Positions 53,782 through 62,882 of a stretch of 64,000 bases of DNA are shown piece after piece. Below the pieces are notes generated by a model. That model had not been told where the DNA came from and made no database searches. It saw nothing but the letters and a program-made list of their open reading frames with translations. Location: assembly GCA_900471515.1 (NCBI GenBank), contig UCFC01000024.1, forward strand, positions 186,001-250,000, given 5' to 3'. Position 1 is the stretch's first letter, and every line of letters begins with the position of its first letter. The translations under genes and the position numbers were made by a program. The stretch is from Hyphomicrobiales bacterium. GTDB taxonomy: Bacteria; Pseudomonadota; Alphaproteobacteria; Rhizobiales; Rhizobiaceae.

Positions 53782-55320
53782 ATGAACATCGCCGTCCTCG
53801 ATCTCGCCACCGAAACCGCCAAGCTGCTTGCCGATCTCGGCGTCGATGCCAGGAGCTATGGCGGCGGCACGCTTTCCGTCACCTCACCGATCACGGGCAA
53901 GGAAATCGGCAAGCTGAAGGAACATTCCGTCGCGGATGCCAAGGCGGCGATCGACGCGGCGCATAAGGCCTTCCTCGAATGGCGGGCGGTTCCGGCGCCG
54001 AAGCGCGGCGAGCTGGTGCGCCTGCTCGGCGAAGAATTGCGCGCCTCCAAGACGGCACTCGGCCGGCTGGTCTCGATCGAAGTCGGCAAGATCACCTCCG
54101 AAGGCCTCGGCGAAGTGCAGGAAATGATCGATATCTGCGATTTCGCGGTCGGCCTTTCCCGCCAGCTCTACGGCCTGACCATCGCCACGGAGCGTGCCGA
54201 GCACCGCATGATGGAAAGCTGGCATCCGCTTGGCGCCATCGGCATCATCTCGGCCTTCAATTTTCCGGTCGCCGTCTGGTCGTGGAATGCGGCACTCGCC
54301 ATCGTCTGCGGCAATTCCACCGTCTGGAAGCCTTCCGAAAAGACGCCGCTGACCGCCCTTGCCGTGCAGGCGCTGTTCGAGAAGGCGCTGAAGCGGTTCG
54401 TTGCCGAAGGCGGCTCTGCGCCGGCCAATCTCTCGACGCTTTTGATCGGCGGCCGCGAGATCGGCGAAGTGCTTGTCGATCATCCGAAGATCCCGCTCGT
54501 TTCCGCTACCGGCTCCACCGCCATGGGCCGTGCCGTCGGCCCGCGCCTGTCCCAGCGTTTTGCCCGCGCTATCCTGGAACTCGGCGGCAACAATGCCGCG
54601 ATCGTCTGCCCGACCGCCGATCTTGACCTGACGTTGCGCGGCGTTGCCTTCGCGGCCATGGGTACGGCCGGTCAGCGCTGCACGACGCTGCGCCGTCTTT
54701 TCGTGCATGAGAGCGTCTATGACCAGCTCGTGCCGCGTCTGAAGAAGGCCTACGGTTCGGTCACGATCGGCAATCCGCTGGAAGCCGGCACAGTGGTCGG
54801 GCCGCTGATCGACGGGCAGGCCTTCGAGAAAATGCAGGCGGCCCTCGACCAGGCCAAGGCTGCCGGCGGCACCGTCGTCGGTGGCGAGCGGGTCGAGAAC
54901 GGGTCGGCGGAAGCCTTCTATGTTCGCCCGGCTCTCGTCGAAATGCCGGAGCAGACCGGCCCGGTAGAGCACGAAACCTTCGCGCCGATCCTCTATGTCA
55001 TCAAATACAGTGATTTCGACGCCGTGCTGGAGCTGCACAATGCCGTGCCGCAGGGCCTGTCGTCCTCGATCTTCACCAACAACATGCGTGAGGCCGAGAC
55101 CTTCCTCTCCTCGCGCGGTTCGGATTGCGGGATCGCCAACGTCAATATCGGCCCTTCCGGCGCCGAAATCGGCGGCGCCTTCGGCGGCGAGAAGGAAACC
55201 GGCGGCGGTCGCGAATCCGGTTCGGACGCCTGGAAGGCCTATATGCGGCGTTCCACCAACACCGTCAATTACGGCCGGACCCTGCCGCTGGCGCAGGGCG
55301 TCAAGTTCGACGTCGAGTAA
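53782..55320 (+). CDS. amaB: Aldehyde dehydrogenase, L-aminoadipate-semialdehyde dehydrogenase type
   Basis: Oxidises L-2-aminoadipate 6-semialdehyde (piperideine-6-carboxylate) to 2-aminoadipate. The 512-residue ALDH7-like protein has catalytic Cys300 (GTAGQRCTTLRRLFVHE), Glu266 (ILELGGNNAAIV) and cofactor Lys183 (VWKPSEKTPL). The substrate-specific C-terminus contains NIGPSGAEIGGAFGGEKETGGGRESGSDAWK. ATG 53782 is used; an in-frame reading from 53674 overlaps the oxidase gene. It ends the hglS operon and is followed by a terminator. Confidence 0.94.
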   Translation: MNIAVLDLATETAKLLADLGVDARSYGGGTLSVTSPITGKEIGKLKEHSVADAKAAIDAAHKAFLEWRAVPAPKRGELVRLLGEELRASKTALGRLVSIEVGKITSEGLGEVQEMIDICDFAVGLSRQLYGLTIATERAEHRMMESWHPLGAIGIISAFNFPVAVWSWNAALAIVCGNSTVWKPSEKTPLTALAVQALFEKALKRFVAEGGSAPANLSTLLIGGREIGEVLVDHPKIPLVSATGSTAMGRAVGPRLSQRFARAILELGGNNAAIVCPTADLDLTLRGVAFAAMGTAGQRCTTLRRLFVHESVYDQLVPRLKKAYGSVTIGNPLEAGTVVGPLIDGQAFEKMQAALDQAKAAGGTVVGGERVENGSAEAFYVRPALVEMPEQTGPVEHETFAPILYVIKYSDFDAVLELHNAVPQGLSSSIFTNNMREAETFLSSRGSDCGIANVNIGPSGAEIGGAFGGEKETGGGRESGSDAWKAYMRRSTNTVNYGRTLPLAQGVKFDVE

Positions 55321-55340
55321 GACAGGCAACAAAATTGTTG

Positions 55341-55371
55341 AAGGCGTCGTTCCCGGAACGTCGCCTTTTTT
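55341..55371 (+). terminator. Intrinsic terminator after amaB
   Basis: AAGGCG-T-CGTT and AACG-T-CGCCTT form a long stem with one T-T mismatch (55341-55367), followed by TTTTTT. It lies 20 bp after the amaB stop. Confidence 0.88.
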
Positions 55372-55448
55372 GGCGAAATCTGGATTTATTCCCGCCAAGA
55401 TGAAAAATTGAGTCAAGATAATGTGATGCCTATTTTGCCGTTGAAACT

Positions 55449-55463
55449 TGAAGTAATCAGTCA
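55449..55463. promoter_or_regulatory. RirA-like iron-responsive operator candidate
   Basis: TGA-N9-TCA, extended to TTGA...TCAA, fits the IRO consensus bound by RirA in rhizobia. It lies 63 bp before the start of an iron-transport operon, where iron repression would be expected. Confidence 0.45.
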
Positions 55464-55525
55464 ACAAAAATATACGGCTGCCATCACCCCTGGGGAATTC
55501 GGGTGACATCGCTACGGAGGCCATC

Positions 55526-56551
55526 ATGAAAATTGCTCTTAACCGTCTTTCCGGCGCGTTCGCGCTTGTCGCTTCGCTTCTTGCCGCCACCGCGCTTGCA
55601 GGCAGCGCCAATGCGCAGGAGTCCGAAGGCATTGTCGTTTACAACGCCCAGCACGAAAGCCTCGGCCGTGAATGGATCGATGCCTTCACCAAGGAGACCG
55701 GTATCAAGGTCACCATGCGCCAGGGCAGCGACATGCAGTTCGCCAACCAGATCATCCAGGAAGGCGACGCCTCGCCTGCGGACGTGTTCCTGACCGAAAA
55801 CTCGCCGGCCATGACGCTGGTCGACGGCGCCGGCCTGTTTGCGCCGATCGAGAAGGATACGCTGGATCAGGTTCCGGAGCAGTATCGCCCCGCCGACGGC
55901 ATGTGGACCGGCATTGCCGCCCGCACGACTGTTTTTGCCTATGACAAGACGAAGCTTTCCGAAGACAAGCTGCCGAAGTCGATGCTCGACCTTCAGGACC
56001 CGGCCTGGAAGGGCCGCTGGGGTGCAGCCCCGGCCGGTGCCGACTTCCAGGCCATCGTGGCAGCCCTGCTGCAGCTGAAGGGCGAGGATGCCACCAAGGC
56101 ATGGCTGAAGGGCCTCAAGGACAACGCCACCCCCTACAAGGGCAACAGCGTTGCCATGAAGGCCGTCAATGCCGGTGAGGTCGAAGGCGCGATCATCTAT
56201 CACTACTACTGGTTCGGCGATCAGGCGAAGACCGGCGAAAACAGCAAGAATGTCGGCCTGCATTATTTCAAGAACCAGGATCCGGGCGCTTTCGTTTCCG
56301 TTTCGGGCGGCGGTATCCTGAAGTCCACGCAGCACATGAAGGAAGCCCAGGCCTTCCTGAAGTTCCTTACCAGCAAGGCGGGCCAGGCGATCCTCAAGGA
56401 CGGCGATTCCTATGAATATGCCATCGGCAAGGATGCGGCCTCCAACGACAAGCTCACACCGCTTGCCGATCTCGACGCACCGAAAGTCGAAGCTTCGACG
56501 CTGGACAGCAAGAAGGTCGTGGAGCTGATGACGGCCGCCGGCCTCATCTAA
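55526..56551 (+). CDS. fbpA: Ferric iron ABC transporter substrate-binding protein (FbpA-like)
   Basis: A 341-residue periplasmic protein with a signal peptide cleaved after SANA (about residue 30). The mature part begins EGIVVYNAQHE with His43 near the ligand site and carries the Tyr cluster IYHYYW (Tyr225, Tyr227, Tyr228) that coordinates Fe3+ in FbpA/FutA proteins. GGAGG lies 8 nt before the ATG. It leads fbpB and fbpC, with an attenuator-like terminator after it, which would make the binding protein the most abundant product. Iron control is suggested by the upstream RirA-like site. Confidence 0.93.
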   Translation: MKIALNRLSGAFALVASLLAATALAGSANAQESEGIVVYNAQHESLGREWIDAFTKETGIKVTMRQGSDMQFANQIIQEGDASPADVFLTENSPAMTLVDGAGLFAPIEKDTLDQVPEQYRPADGMWTGIAARTTVFAYDKTKLSEDKLPKSMLDLQDPAWKGRWGAAPAGADFQAIVAALLQLKGEDATKAWLKGLKDNATPYKGNSVAMKAVNAGEVEGAIIYHYYWFGDQAKTGENSKNVGLHYFKNQDPGAFVSVSGGGILKSTQHMKEAQAFLKFLTSKAGQAILKDGDSYEYAIGKDAASNDKLTPLADLDAPKVEASTLDSKKVVELMTAAGLI

Positions 56552-56627
56552 GCCTTTCTGCCGCAGGCTATTTCCCGCCAAAACTATTGCTTTTGGCTCA
56601 AGAAAACCTTAGGGCATGACGAAATCC

Positions 56628-56662
56628 GGCAACCGCCATGAAAGGCGGTTGCCTTCCTTTTT
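56628..56662 (+). terminator. Intrinsic terminator between fbpA and fbpB
   Basis: GGCAACCGCC and GGCGGTTGCC form a perfect 10-bp stem around ATGAAA, followed by TTCCTTTTT. It ends 7 bp before the fbpB start. It probably lets only part of the transcripts continue into fbpBC. A weaker CCAAAA/TTTTGG hairpin precedes it at about 56578-56596. Confidence 0.85.
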
Positions 56663-56668
56663 CAGCGT

Positions 56669-58282
56669 GTGAAGGCATCGGCCTTGCTGCAGGACAATAG
56701 ATTGCTTGCATCCGGCAATAGGGCGCCGGCGGCACCCAGGGCCACGCGACTGGTTTTGCCGCGTGGACGCATGCCGCACGCTTCCGTCGTTCTCCTCGCG
56801 TCCGTTGTGGCGATCTTCAGCCTCGTGCCGCTCGGCTTCATCGCCTGGGTGACTTACGATGTGGGCTGGGAAACAGTGAAGACGCTGGTCTTCCGCCCGC
56901 GCGTCGGCGAGCTTCTCGTCAATACGGTGCTTCTGGAATCGATCACTATTCCGCTGTCGATCGTCCTTGCCGTCACGCTCGCCTGGCTGACGGAACGTAC
57001 GGACATTCCCTTCGCGCGGCTCTGGGCATGGCTCGCCATCGCGCCGCTCGCCGTGCCGGCCTTTGTGCATTCCTATGCCTGGGTGAGCCTGCTTCCGGGC
57101 ATGCGCGGGCTGCAGAGCGGCGTCTTCGTTTCGGTACTTGCCTATTACCCCTTCCTCTACCTGCCGGTTGCTGCGGCACTGCGCCGGTTCGACCCGGCAA
57201 TCGAGGATGCCGCCGCCTCGCTTGGCCTCGATCCGTGGCGCGTGTTCTTCCGCACGATCCTGCCACAGCTTCGCCTTGCGATTTGCGGCGGCTCGCTGCT
57301 GATTGCGTTGCACCTCCTGTCGGAATACGGGTTGTTCGTGATGATCCGCTTCGACACGTTTGCAACCGCGATCGTCGATCAGTTCCAGTCTTCCTATAAC
57401 AGCCCGGCTTCCAACATGCTCGGCGGCGTGCTTGTCGCTTGCTGCCTGTTCCTGCTCGGCGTCGAGATCCTGCTGCGCGGTACCGAGCGTTATGCGCGTG
57501 TCGGCTCCGGTTCGGCGCGTCCTGCCGATCGCCGCCGGCTCGGCTGGTTCGTGGTGCCCGCCGTAGCGCTGCCGATCGCCCTTGCGGTACTGACGCTCGG
57601 CGTGCCGCTGGTGACACTCGGGCGCTGGCTCTATCTCGGCGGGCTCGGCATCTGGCGCATCGACCTGGTGAGCGCCTTCGTGCAGACCATTGTCCTTGCT
57701 CTTGCCGGCGGTGTGCTGACGACGATCGTTGCGGCCCCCATGGCCTGGCTGTCGGTGCGTGCGCCGGGCCGCCTTCAGCGTATCCTTGAGGCCTGCCACT
57801 ATTATGTCGGTTCGCTGCCGGGCGTCGTTGTGGCGCTGGCGCTGGTTTCTATTACCGTTCGCCTTGTCCTGCCGCTCTACCAGACCTTCGCGACGCTGCT
57901 CGTCGCCTATGTGCTGCTCTTCCTGCCGCGCGCAATGGTCGGCCTGCGCGCCAGCATCGCGCAGGCGCCCGTCGAACTGGAGCGGGCGGCGATGGGGCTT
58001 GGCCGTACGCCCGGACAGGCGGTCAGGCAGATCACCATGCGGCTCGCGGCACCGGGAGCCGCCGCCAGCGTGGCGCTTGTCGCGCTCGGCATCACCAATG
58101 AATTGACGGCGACGCTGATGCTGTCGCCGAACGGTGTCGATACGCTGGCGACGAAATTCTGGTCGCTGACGAGCGAGATCGATTATGTCTCTGCGGCGCC
58201 TTACGCGTTGATGATGGTCGTGCTGTCGTTCCCGCTTACCCTCATGCTCTATGCCCAATCGAAACGGACTGCCGGCCAATGA
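56669..58282 (+). CDS. fbpB: Ferric iron ABC transporter permease (FbpB-like)
   Basis: A 537-residue inner membrane protein with two homologous permease units, about 12 helices in all. Each unit has an EAA loop: [32 protein letters not shown] and [30 protein letters not shown]. This duplicated form is typical of Fe3+ transporters. I use a GTG start at 56669, directly after the terminator; an ATG at 56771 would remove a basic 34-residue N-terminus and is possible. It overlaps fbpC by 4 bp. Confidence 0.92.
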   Translation: MKASALLQDNRLLASGNRAPAAPRATRLVLPRGRMPHASVVLLASVVAIFSLVPLGFIAWVTYDVGWETVKTLVFRPRVGELLVNTVLLESITIPLSIVLAVTLAWLTERTDIPFARLWAWLAIAPLAVPAFVHSYAWVSLLPGMRGLQSGVFVSVLAYYPFLYLPVAAALRRFDPAIEDAAASLGLDPWRVFFRTILPQLRLAICGGSLLIALHLLSEYGLFVMIRFDTFATAIVDQFQSSYNSPASNMLGGVLVACCLFLLGVEILLRGTERYARVGSGSARPADRRRLGWFVVPAVALPIALAVLTLGVPLVTLGRWLYLGGLGIWRIDLVSAFVQTIVLALAGGVLTTIVAAPMAWLSVRAPGRLQRILEACHYYVGSLPGVVVALALVSITVRLVLPLYQTFATLLVAYVLLFLPRAMVGLRASIAQAPVELERAAMGLGRTPGQAVRQITMRLAAPGAAASVALVALGITNELTATLMLSPNGVDTLATKFWSLTSEIDYVSAAPYALMMVVLSFPLTLMLYAQSKRTAGQ

Positions 58283-59316
58283 CGCTGCTTACGATCGATA
58301 CTATCAGCAAGCGCTACGGCACGGTTCAGGCGCTGAAGGATATCTCGCTTGAAGTGCAGGCGGGCAGCCGCACTGCTGTCGTCGGCCCCTCCGGTTCCGG
58401 CAAGACGACGCTCTTGCGCATCATTGCCGGCTTCGAACAGCCTGATGCCGGCCGCGTGACGCTGGATGGCGAAGTGCTGGCCGACGGTCCGGCCTGCGTG
58501 CCCGCCCATAAGCGCGGCATCGGCATCGTTTCCCAGGATGGTGCCCTTTTTCCGCATCTGAGTGTCGCAGAAAATATCGGCTTCGGCTTCGAGCGTGGTG
58601 CGCCGGATCGCGAAAGGCGCATTCGCGAGCTTCTCGAGATGGTGGAGCTGGAAAACAGCATGCTGGATCGCCGCCCGCACCAGCTTTCGGGCGGTCAGCA
58701 GCAGCGTGTGGCGCTTGCCCGTGCGCTCGGCCGCCGGCCGCGCCTGATGCTGCTCGACGAGCCGTTTTCGGCATTGGATACGGGGCTCAGGGAAAACATG
58801 CGCAAGGCGGTCGCCCGCGTGCTGCAGGCGGCAGGTATCACGGCCGTTCTCGTCACCCATGACCAGGGTGAAGCGCTGTCCTTTGCCGATCAGGTGGCGG
58901 TGCTGCGCGAAGGGAAACTGGTGCAGGCCGGAACGCCGCAGACGCTCTACCTCAAGCCGAGGGATCGCGAGACCGCCCTTTTCCTTGGCGACGCCGTGAT
59001 GCTGCCGGCGATCATCAAGAATGGTTTTGCCGATTGCGCGCTCGGCAACGTGCCGGTCGAAGGAGCCCATCAGGGCAAGGCGGAAATCATGCTGCGGCCG
59101 GAGCAGATCCGCGTCGTCGTCGACGAGGCCAACGCGAAATATGGCGGGCGTGTCGTGGACGTGGAATTCGGTGGAGCGACCTGCACGGTGGCGGTGTCGC
59201 TTGCGGCTGTCGCCCTTCCGCCGATCCTGATCAAGACCTCAAGCGTCGCATTGCCGGCGCGGGGCGATCTTGTCCGCCTCGATATCGCCGGCAAAGCACA
59301 TGTCTTTGTGCGGTAG
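58279..59316 (+). CDS. fbpC: Ferric iron ABC transporter ATP-binding protein (FbpC-like)
   Basis: A 345-residue ATPase. Walker A is GPSGSGKT (about 36-43), the signature is [15 protein letters not shown], Walker B is [12 protein letters not shown] and the switch His is in [10 protein letters not shown]-terminal TOBE-like domain (about 255-340) includes [15 protein letters not shown]. It overlaps fbpB by ATGA. With the Tyr-rich binding protein this makes an FbpABC Fe3+ importer rather than a spermidine or sugar system. Confidence 0.93.
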   Translation: MTLLTIDTISKRYGTVQALKDISLEVQAGSRTAVVGPSGSGKTTLLRIIAGFEQPDAGRVTLDGEVLADGPACVPAHKRGIGIVSQDGALFPHLSVAENIGFGFERGAPDRERRIRELLEMVELENSMLDRRPHQLSGGQQQRVALARALGRRPRLMLLDEPFSALDTGLRENMRKAVARVLQAAGITAVLVTHDQGEALSFADQVAVLREGKLVQAGTPQTLYLKPRDRETALFLGDAVMLPAIIKNGFADCALGNVPVEGAHQGKAEIMLRPEQIRVVVDEANAKYGGRVVDVEFGGATCTVAVSLAAVALPPILIKTSSVALPARGDLVRLDIAGKAHVFVR

Positions 59317-59320
59317 GGTC

Positions 59321-59416
59321 AGAGTATTTCCGTTTTTCTCGAAACCCGAAAATGCTCTTTCTTTTGTTTAACGCAATTCCGGACGCAAAACCGCTGCACG
59401 CTTTTGCTGGAATTGC
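59321..59416. repeat. Rhizobial palindromic intergenic element (RIME-like), with bidirectional terminator potential
   Basis: Two adjacent imperfect palindromes fill the gap between convergent genes. The first pairs AGAGTATTT with AAATGCTCT (59321-59359) and is followed by TTCTTTTGTTT. The second pairs GCAATTCC with GGAATTGC (59373-59380 with 59409-59416) with inner GCAAAA/TTTTGC arms. The AATTCCGGACGCAAAACCGC type core is familiar from dispersed repeats in Rhizobium genomes. No second copy was noticed in this window. Confidence 0.6.
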
Positions 59417-60748
59417 TTAGCCTGCCTTCAGAGCCAGTTCTTCCGATTCCTCGCCGGCCAGCCAGCCGCCGGTGAAGCCGGCCCGCTCGAGGCCGAGGCG
59501 GATGATCGGGTTCTTGCGCATCAGCTTCCAGATGAAGTCGGAACGGTCGTTCTCGACGGTCATGACGAGAAGGCCCTGATCGATGGCGACGGTGCGGTCG
59601 TCGACCCAGCCTTCCGGCCGCTTGGTCTGGACTGTCGGGTTGAAGCCGCCAGGGAAGCCGCCTTCCAGCAGCAGGTTCGGATAGGTGGTCAGCAGTGCCT
59701 TGGTGCCGTCGATAGCGGCCTGCCGGTCGTAAGGCAGGCAGGCAAGGGCCGCCCAGGGCGCGATCGTGCCGTCATCGGGACCGAGCGGAGCGCCACGGGC
59801 AGCATAACCCAGCACTTTCGGGCTGCGGCCGCCGCGCATGCGCCGCGTCGGCGGCGGACCATCGCAGGCGGTAAAGCCCCAGATATCCTTGCTGTAGCCG
59901 ACGAACTGGCCGGGGTTGCGTTCGGCATAATCGCGCTGGACGTTGATGACGACCTGCGTGTTGCGGAAATAATCCCAGTTCCTCTCGAGCATCGGCTTGT
60001 CCTGGATGCCGCGGAAGTCGATCCAGGCATGGGAGAAGAGATGGATGAAGAGCGGGCCGGCGTAGAGATAGGGTTGCTCGTTGAAGATCATCCACGAATA
60101 GCTTGCCGTGAAGGCATCGTAGGACGACTGCGGGATCGGGTGCGTCGGCGAAGCCAGTGCGAGCGTGTAGAGGATGATCGCCTCGTCGAAGCCGTGATAG
60201 CGCCAGCGCAGGAAGCCGGAAGACGGCTTCCAGCCCATCGAGATGCAATCGCCCTTGTTCAGCGCCCAGCGCCAGTCGATGCGCTCATAGATGAATTTCG
60301 CGAGCGCGCGGATCTCGGTTTCGGTCTGATCTTCGCCGTCGAAATATTGTGCGGCGGTCAGGATGCCGGCGACGAGCAGAGCGGTATCGATGGTCGAAAG
60401 TTCGCTGTTCCAGGCGCGATTGCCGGTGTCCACGTGCAGGAAGTGGTAGAAGAAGCCGCGATGCCCGGTCGCGTGGCGTTCCGTGCCCTGCTTGGCGTTG
60501 GCGAAGAAATGCAGCGTGTTGAACACACGCTCGGCGGCCTCTTCGCGGCTGATCCAGCCGCGCTCGACGCCAACCGGATAGGAGGAAAGCCCGAAGCCGA
60601 CTGCGGCAATGCTGGCCGGGACGCCCGGGATCGACGTGTCCGGTACAAGGCCGTTTTCAGGATTGGAATATTTCAGGAAATATTTGAACGCTGAATGCTG
60701 CAGCCTGTCGACTAGCGCGGCATCAATGTCTTCAATCCGTTGCAGCAT
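59417..60748 (-). CDS. Glucoamylase family protein (glycoamylase-like domain)
   Basis: A 443-residue protein of the glucoamylase-like (alpha/alpha)6 barrel family. Recognisable segments are FKYFLKYSNPENGLVPDTS, SIAAVGFGLSSYPVGVERGWISREEAAERV, GFFYHFLHVDTGNRAW, ELSTIDTALLVAGILTAAQYF, WRYHGFDEAIILYTLALASP and CDGPPPTRRMRG. This group acts on beta-glucans or related oligosaccharides (GH144-like), so the name glucoamylase may mislead. No signal peptide is seen. The ATG at 60748 has AGGAG just upstream; a longer reading to 60844 would carry an unconserved N-terminus. Confidence 0.85.
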   Translation of the reverse strand: MLQRIEDIDAALVDRLQHSAFKYFLKYSNPENGLVPDTSIPGVPASIAAVGFGLSSYPVGVERGWISREEAAERVFNTLHFFANAKQGTERHATGHRGFFYHFLHVDTGNRAWNSELSTIDTALLVAGILTAAQYFDGEDQTETEIRALAKFIYERIDWRWALNKGDCISMGWKPSSGFLRWRYHGFDEAIILYTLALASPTHPIPQSSYDAFTASYSWMIFNEQPYLYAGPLFIHLFSHAWIDFRGIQDKPMLERNWDYFRNTQVVINVQRDYAERNPGQFVGYSKDIWGFTACDGPPPTRRMRGGRSPKVLGYAARGAPLGPDDGTIAPWAALACLPYDRQAAIDGTKALLTTYPNLLLEGGFPGGFNPTVQTKRPEGWVDDRTVAIDQGLLVMTVENDRSDFIWKLMRKNPIIRLGLERAGFTGGWLAGEESEELALKAG

Positions 60749-60941
60749 GTGCTCCTGCCCAACTGTTCTATCGCCCCATGGTTCAACATGGTGGCTGCCC
60801 CCACGCAAATCAAACCTTTTTGATTCGTAGGGATAAGAGAACACAAACGGCCGCCATTGGCGTTAATAATTCTCAGTGAAATAATATCTGGAATAAATAA
60901 TATAAGCGATGCAGCAAAACGGATTACATAGCATCCTCCAG

Positions 60942-60997
60942 GGGCGGTCCATTTCCTGCTTTTACCTGCCCTCTTCGGGCAGCCGCCTAGACCGCCC
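60942..60997. other. Nested inverted repeats downstream of the peptide ABC ATPase gene
   Basis: Outer arms GGGCGGTC and GACCGCCC (8 bp, perfect) enclose an inner hairpin CTGCCC-TCTTC-GGGCAG. It begins 9 bp after the stop of the minus-strand ATPase gene. No T tract follows, so it could be a rho-assisted terminator or a 3' stabiliser. Confidence 0.5.
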
Positions 60998-61005
60998 GGA
61001 CTAAT

Positions 61006-62844
61006 TCAGGCGGCTTCCTCCATCCGGACCAGATGGCCGGTCGCGACTTCGCGATACTGGCGTTTCGGCGGGACGTAACCCACTGGACGGACAGGGCTTT
61101 TCAGCTCGTCGGTGCCGAGGTTGCGGCGGATGCCGCGGCGCGCGGGGTCGGGTACGGGGACAGCTGCCATCAGCTTTTTGGTGTAGGGGTGCTGCGGATT
61201 GCGGAACAATTCTTCGCGCGGACCGATCTCGACGATCTCACCGAGATACATGACGGCAACACGGTGGCTGACACGTTCGACGACGGCCATGTCATGGGAA
61301 ATGAACAGGAAGGCGAGATTCAGGCTCTGCTGCAGGTCCATCAGCAGGTTGCAGACCTGCGCCTTGATCGAGACGTCGAGAGCCGAGACGCTCTCATCGG
61401 CGACGATGACCTTCGGGTCGAGAGCAAGGGCGCGGGCAATGCAGATGCGCTGGCGCTGGCCGCCGGAGAATTCATGCGGGTAGCGCTTCATCATATCCGG
61501 CTTCAGGCCAACGCGTTCGAGCAGGTCGGCCGCCTTGTCCCGCGCCTGCGCGCGGGTGCCAAGGCCATGTTCGGTGAAAGGTTCGGCGACGGCCGCACCG
61601 ACCGTCATGCGCGGATTGAGGCTGGCGAAGGGGTCCTGGAAGATCATCTGGATGCTGCGGCGCATATTGCGCAGGCTGATCGCATCGAGGTTCAGCACGT
61701 CATAGCCGTCGAGGCTGACGGAGCCGGCGTTCGGCTGCACGAGGCGGGTAATCGACCGGCCGGTCGTGGACTTGCCGCAGCCGGATTCGCCGACGAGCGC
61801 CAGCGTCTCGCCCTGGAAGAGGTCGAAGGAAACGTCCTCCACGGCATGGATGGCGCCGGTCCTGCGGCCGAAGAGACCGCCGCGAATGTCGAAACGGGTC
61901 ACAAGGTTCTTCACTTCGAGGATCGGTGTCTTGCGACGGTCGACGGTTTCGGCGACCTCCGCCGGCTCACGCCGCTCGCCGGTTGCCGTATCGACAACGG
62001 GGAAGCGCAACGGCCACTTGCGGCCGTCCATCGAGCCGAGGCGCGGCACGGCAGAAAGCAGGGCGCGCGTATAGGGATGTTTGCCACGGTTGAAAATGTC
62101 GTCGGTCGTGCCGGTTTCGACGGCCTCGCCGCGATACATGACAATCGTGCGGTCGGCGATCTCGGCGACAACACCCATGTCGTGGGTGATGAAGAGAACG
62201 GACATGCCCTCTTCTTCCTGCAGTATCTTGATGAGGTCGAGGATCTGGCCCTGGATGGTGACGTCGAGCGCGGTGGTCGGTTCGTCGGCGATCAACAGTT
62301 TCGGCCTCGAGGCGAGCGCCATCGCGATCATCACACGCTGGCGCATGCCGCCGGAGAACTGGTGCGGATATTCGTCGAACCGGGACGCGGCGTTGGGGAT
62401 GCGCACCTTCTCCAGAAGGCGGATGGTTTCGGCGCGCGCGTCAGCCTTGCTGATGTCGCCGTGGCAGGTGAGCGCCTCCGAAATCTGCCTGCCGATGGTG
62501 AAGATCGGATTCAGGCTGGTCATCGGCTCCTGAAAGATCATCGCCGCATCCTTGCCGCGTATTGCCCGCATCTCCTTGTCGGAAAGCGAAAGGATATCGC
62601 GGCCATTGAGCCTGATGCTGCCTTCGACGCGGCTCGAGCCTTTGGCGAGCAGGCGCATGATGGAAAGCGAAGTGACGCTCTTGCCGGACCCGCTTTCACC
62701 GACGATCGCGACCGTTTCGCCCGGCATGACATCGAAGGAGACGTTGCGGACGACGGATTTCCATTCGCCGTCAGCGAGAAACGAGGTCGTCAGGTTCCGG
62801 ACGGAAAGAACCGGAGAGATGGATGCTGCAGGCTGATCGGTCAT
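61006..62844 (-). CDS. Double ATPase of a dipeptide/oligopeptide or glutathione ABC importer (DppD-DppF fusion)
   Basis: A 612-residue protein with two ABC domains. The first has GESGSGKS, FSGGMRQRVMIAMAL and LLIADEPTTALDVTIQ; the second has GESGCGKST, FSGGQRQRICIARAL and VIVADESVSALDVSI. Each is followed by the oligopeptide-permease C-terminal segment (HPYTRALLSAVP, HPYTKKLMAAVP). This layout is that of GsiA and similar fused ATPases. Permeases and binding protein are not in the window. Upstream genes encode a DUF1028 protein and gamma-glutamyltransferase, so gamma-glutamyl peptides or glutathione are plausible substrates. Confidence 0.93.
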   Translation of the reverse strand: MTDQPAASISPVLSVRNLTTSFLADGEWKSVVRNVSFDVMPGETVAIVGESGSGKSVTSLSIMRLLAKGSSRVEGSIRLNGRDILSLSDKEMRAIRGKDAAMIFQEPMTSLNPIFTIGRQISEALTCHGDISKADARAETIRLLEKVRIPNAASRFDEYPHQFSGGMRQRVMIAMALASRPKLLIADEPTTALDVTIQGQILDLIKILQEEEGMSVLFITHDMGVVAEIADRTIVMYRGEAVETGTTDDIFNRGKHPYTRALLSAVPRLGSMDGRKWPLRFPVVDTATGERREPAEVAETVDRRKTPILEVKNLVTRFDIRGGLFGRRTGAIHAVEDVSFDLFQGETLALVGESGCGKSTTGRSITRLVQPNAGSVSLDGYDVLNLDAISLRNMRRSIQMIFQDPFASLNPRMTVGAAVAEPFTEHGLGTRAQARDKAADLLERVGLKPDMMKRYPHEFSGGQRQRICIARALALDPKVIVADESVSALDVSIKAQVCNLLMDLQQSLNLAFLFISHDMAVVERVSHRVAVMYLGEIVEIGPREELFRNPQHPYTKKLMAAVPVPDPARRGIRRNLGTDELKSPVRPVGYVPPKRQYREVATGHLVRMEEAA

Positions 62845-62882
62845 GTCGTTCCCTTGTTGTCTTGCGCCTGGTGATCGGGCTT

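Noticed and set aside
56609-58279. 556-codon minus-strand frame opposite fbpB
   Set aside because: Arg/His/Gln-rich product typical of the complement of membrane-protein coding sequence; no domains.
61033-62874. 613-codon plus-strand frame opposite the double ABC ATPase
   Set aside because: Antisense shadow of two well-conserved ATPase cassettes.
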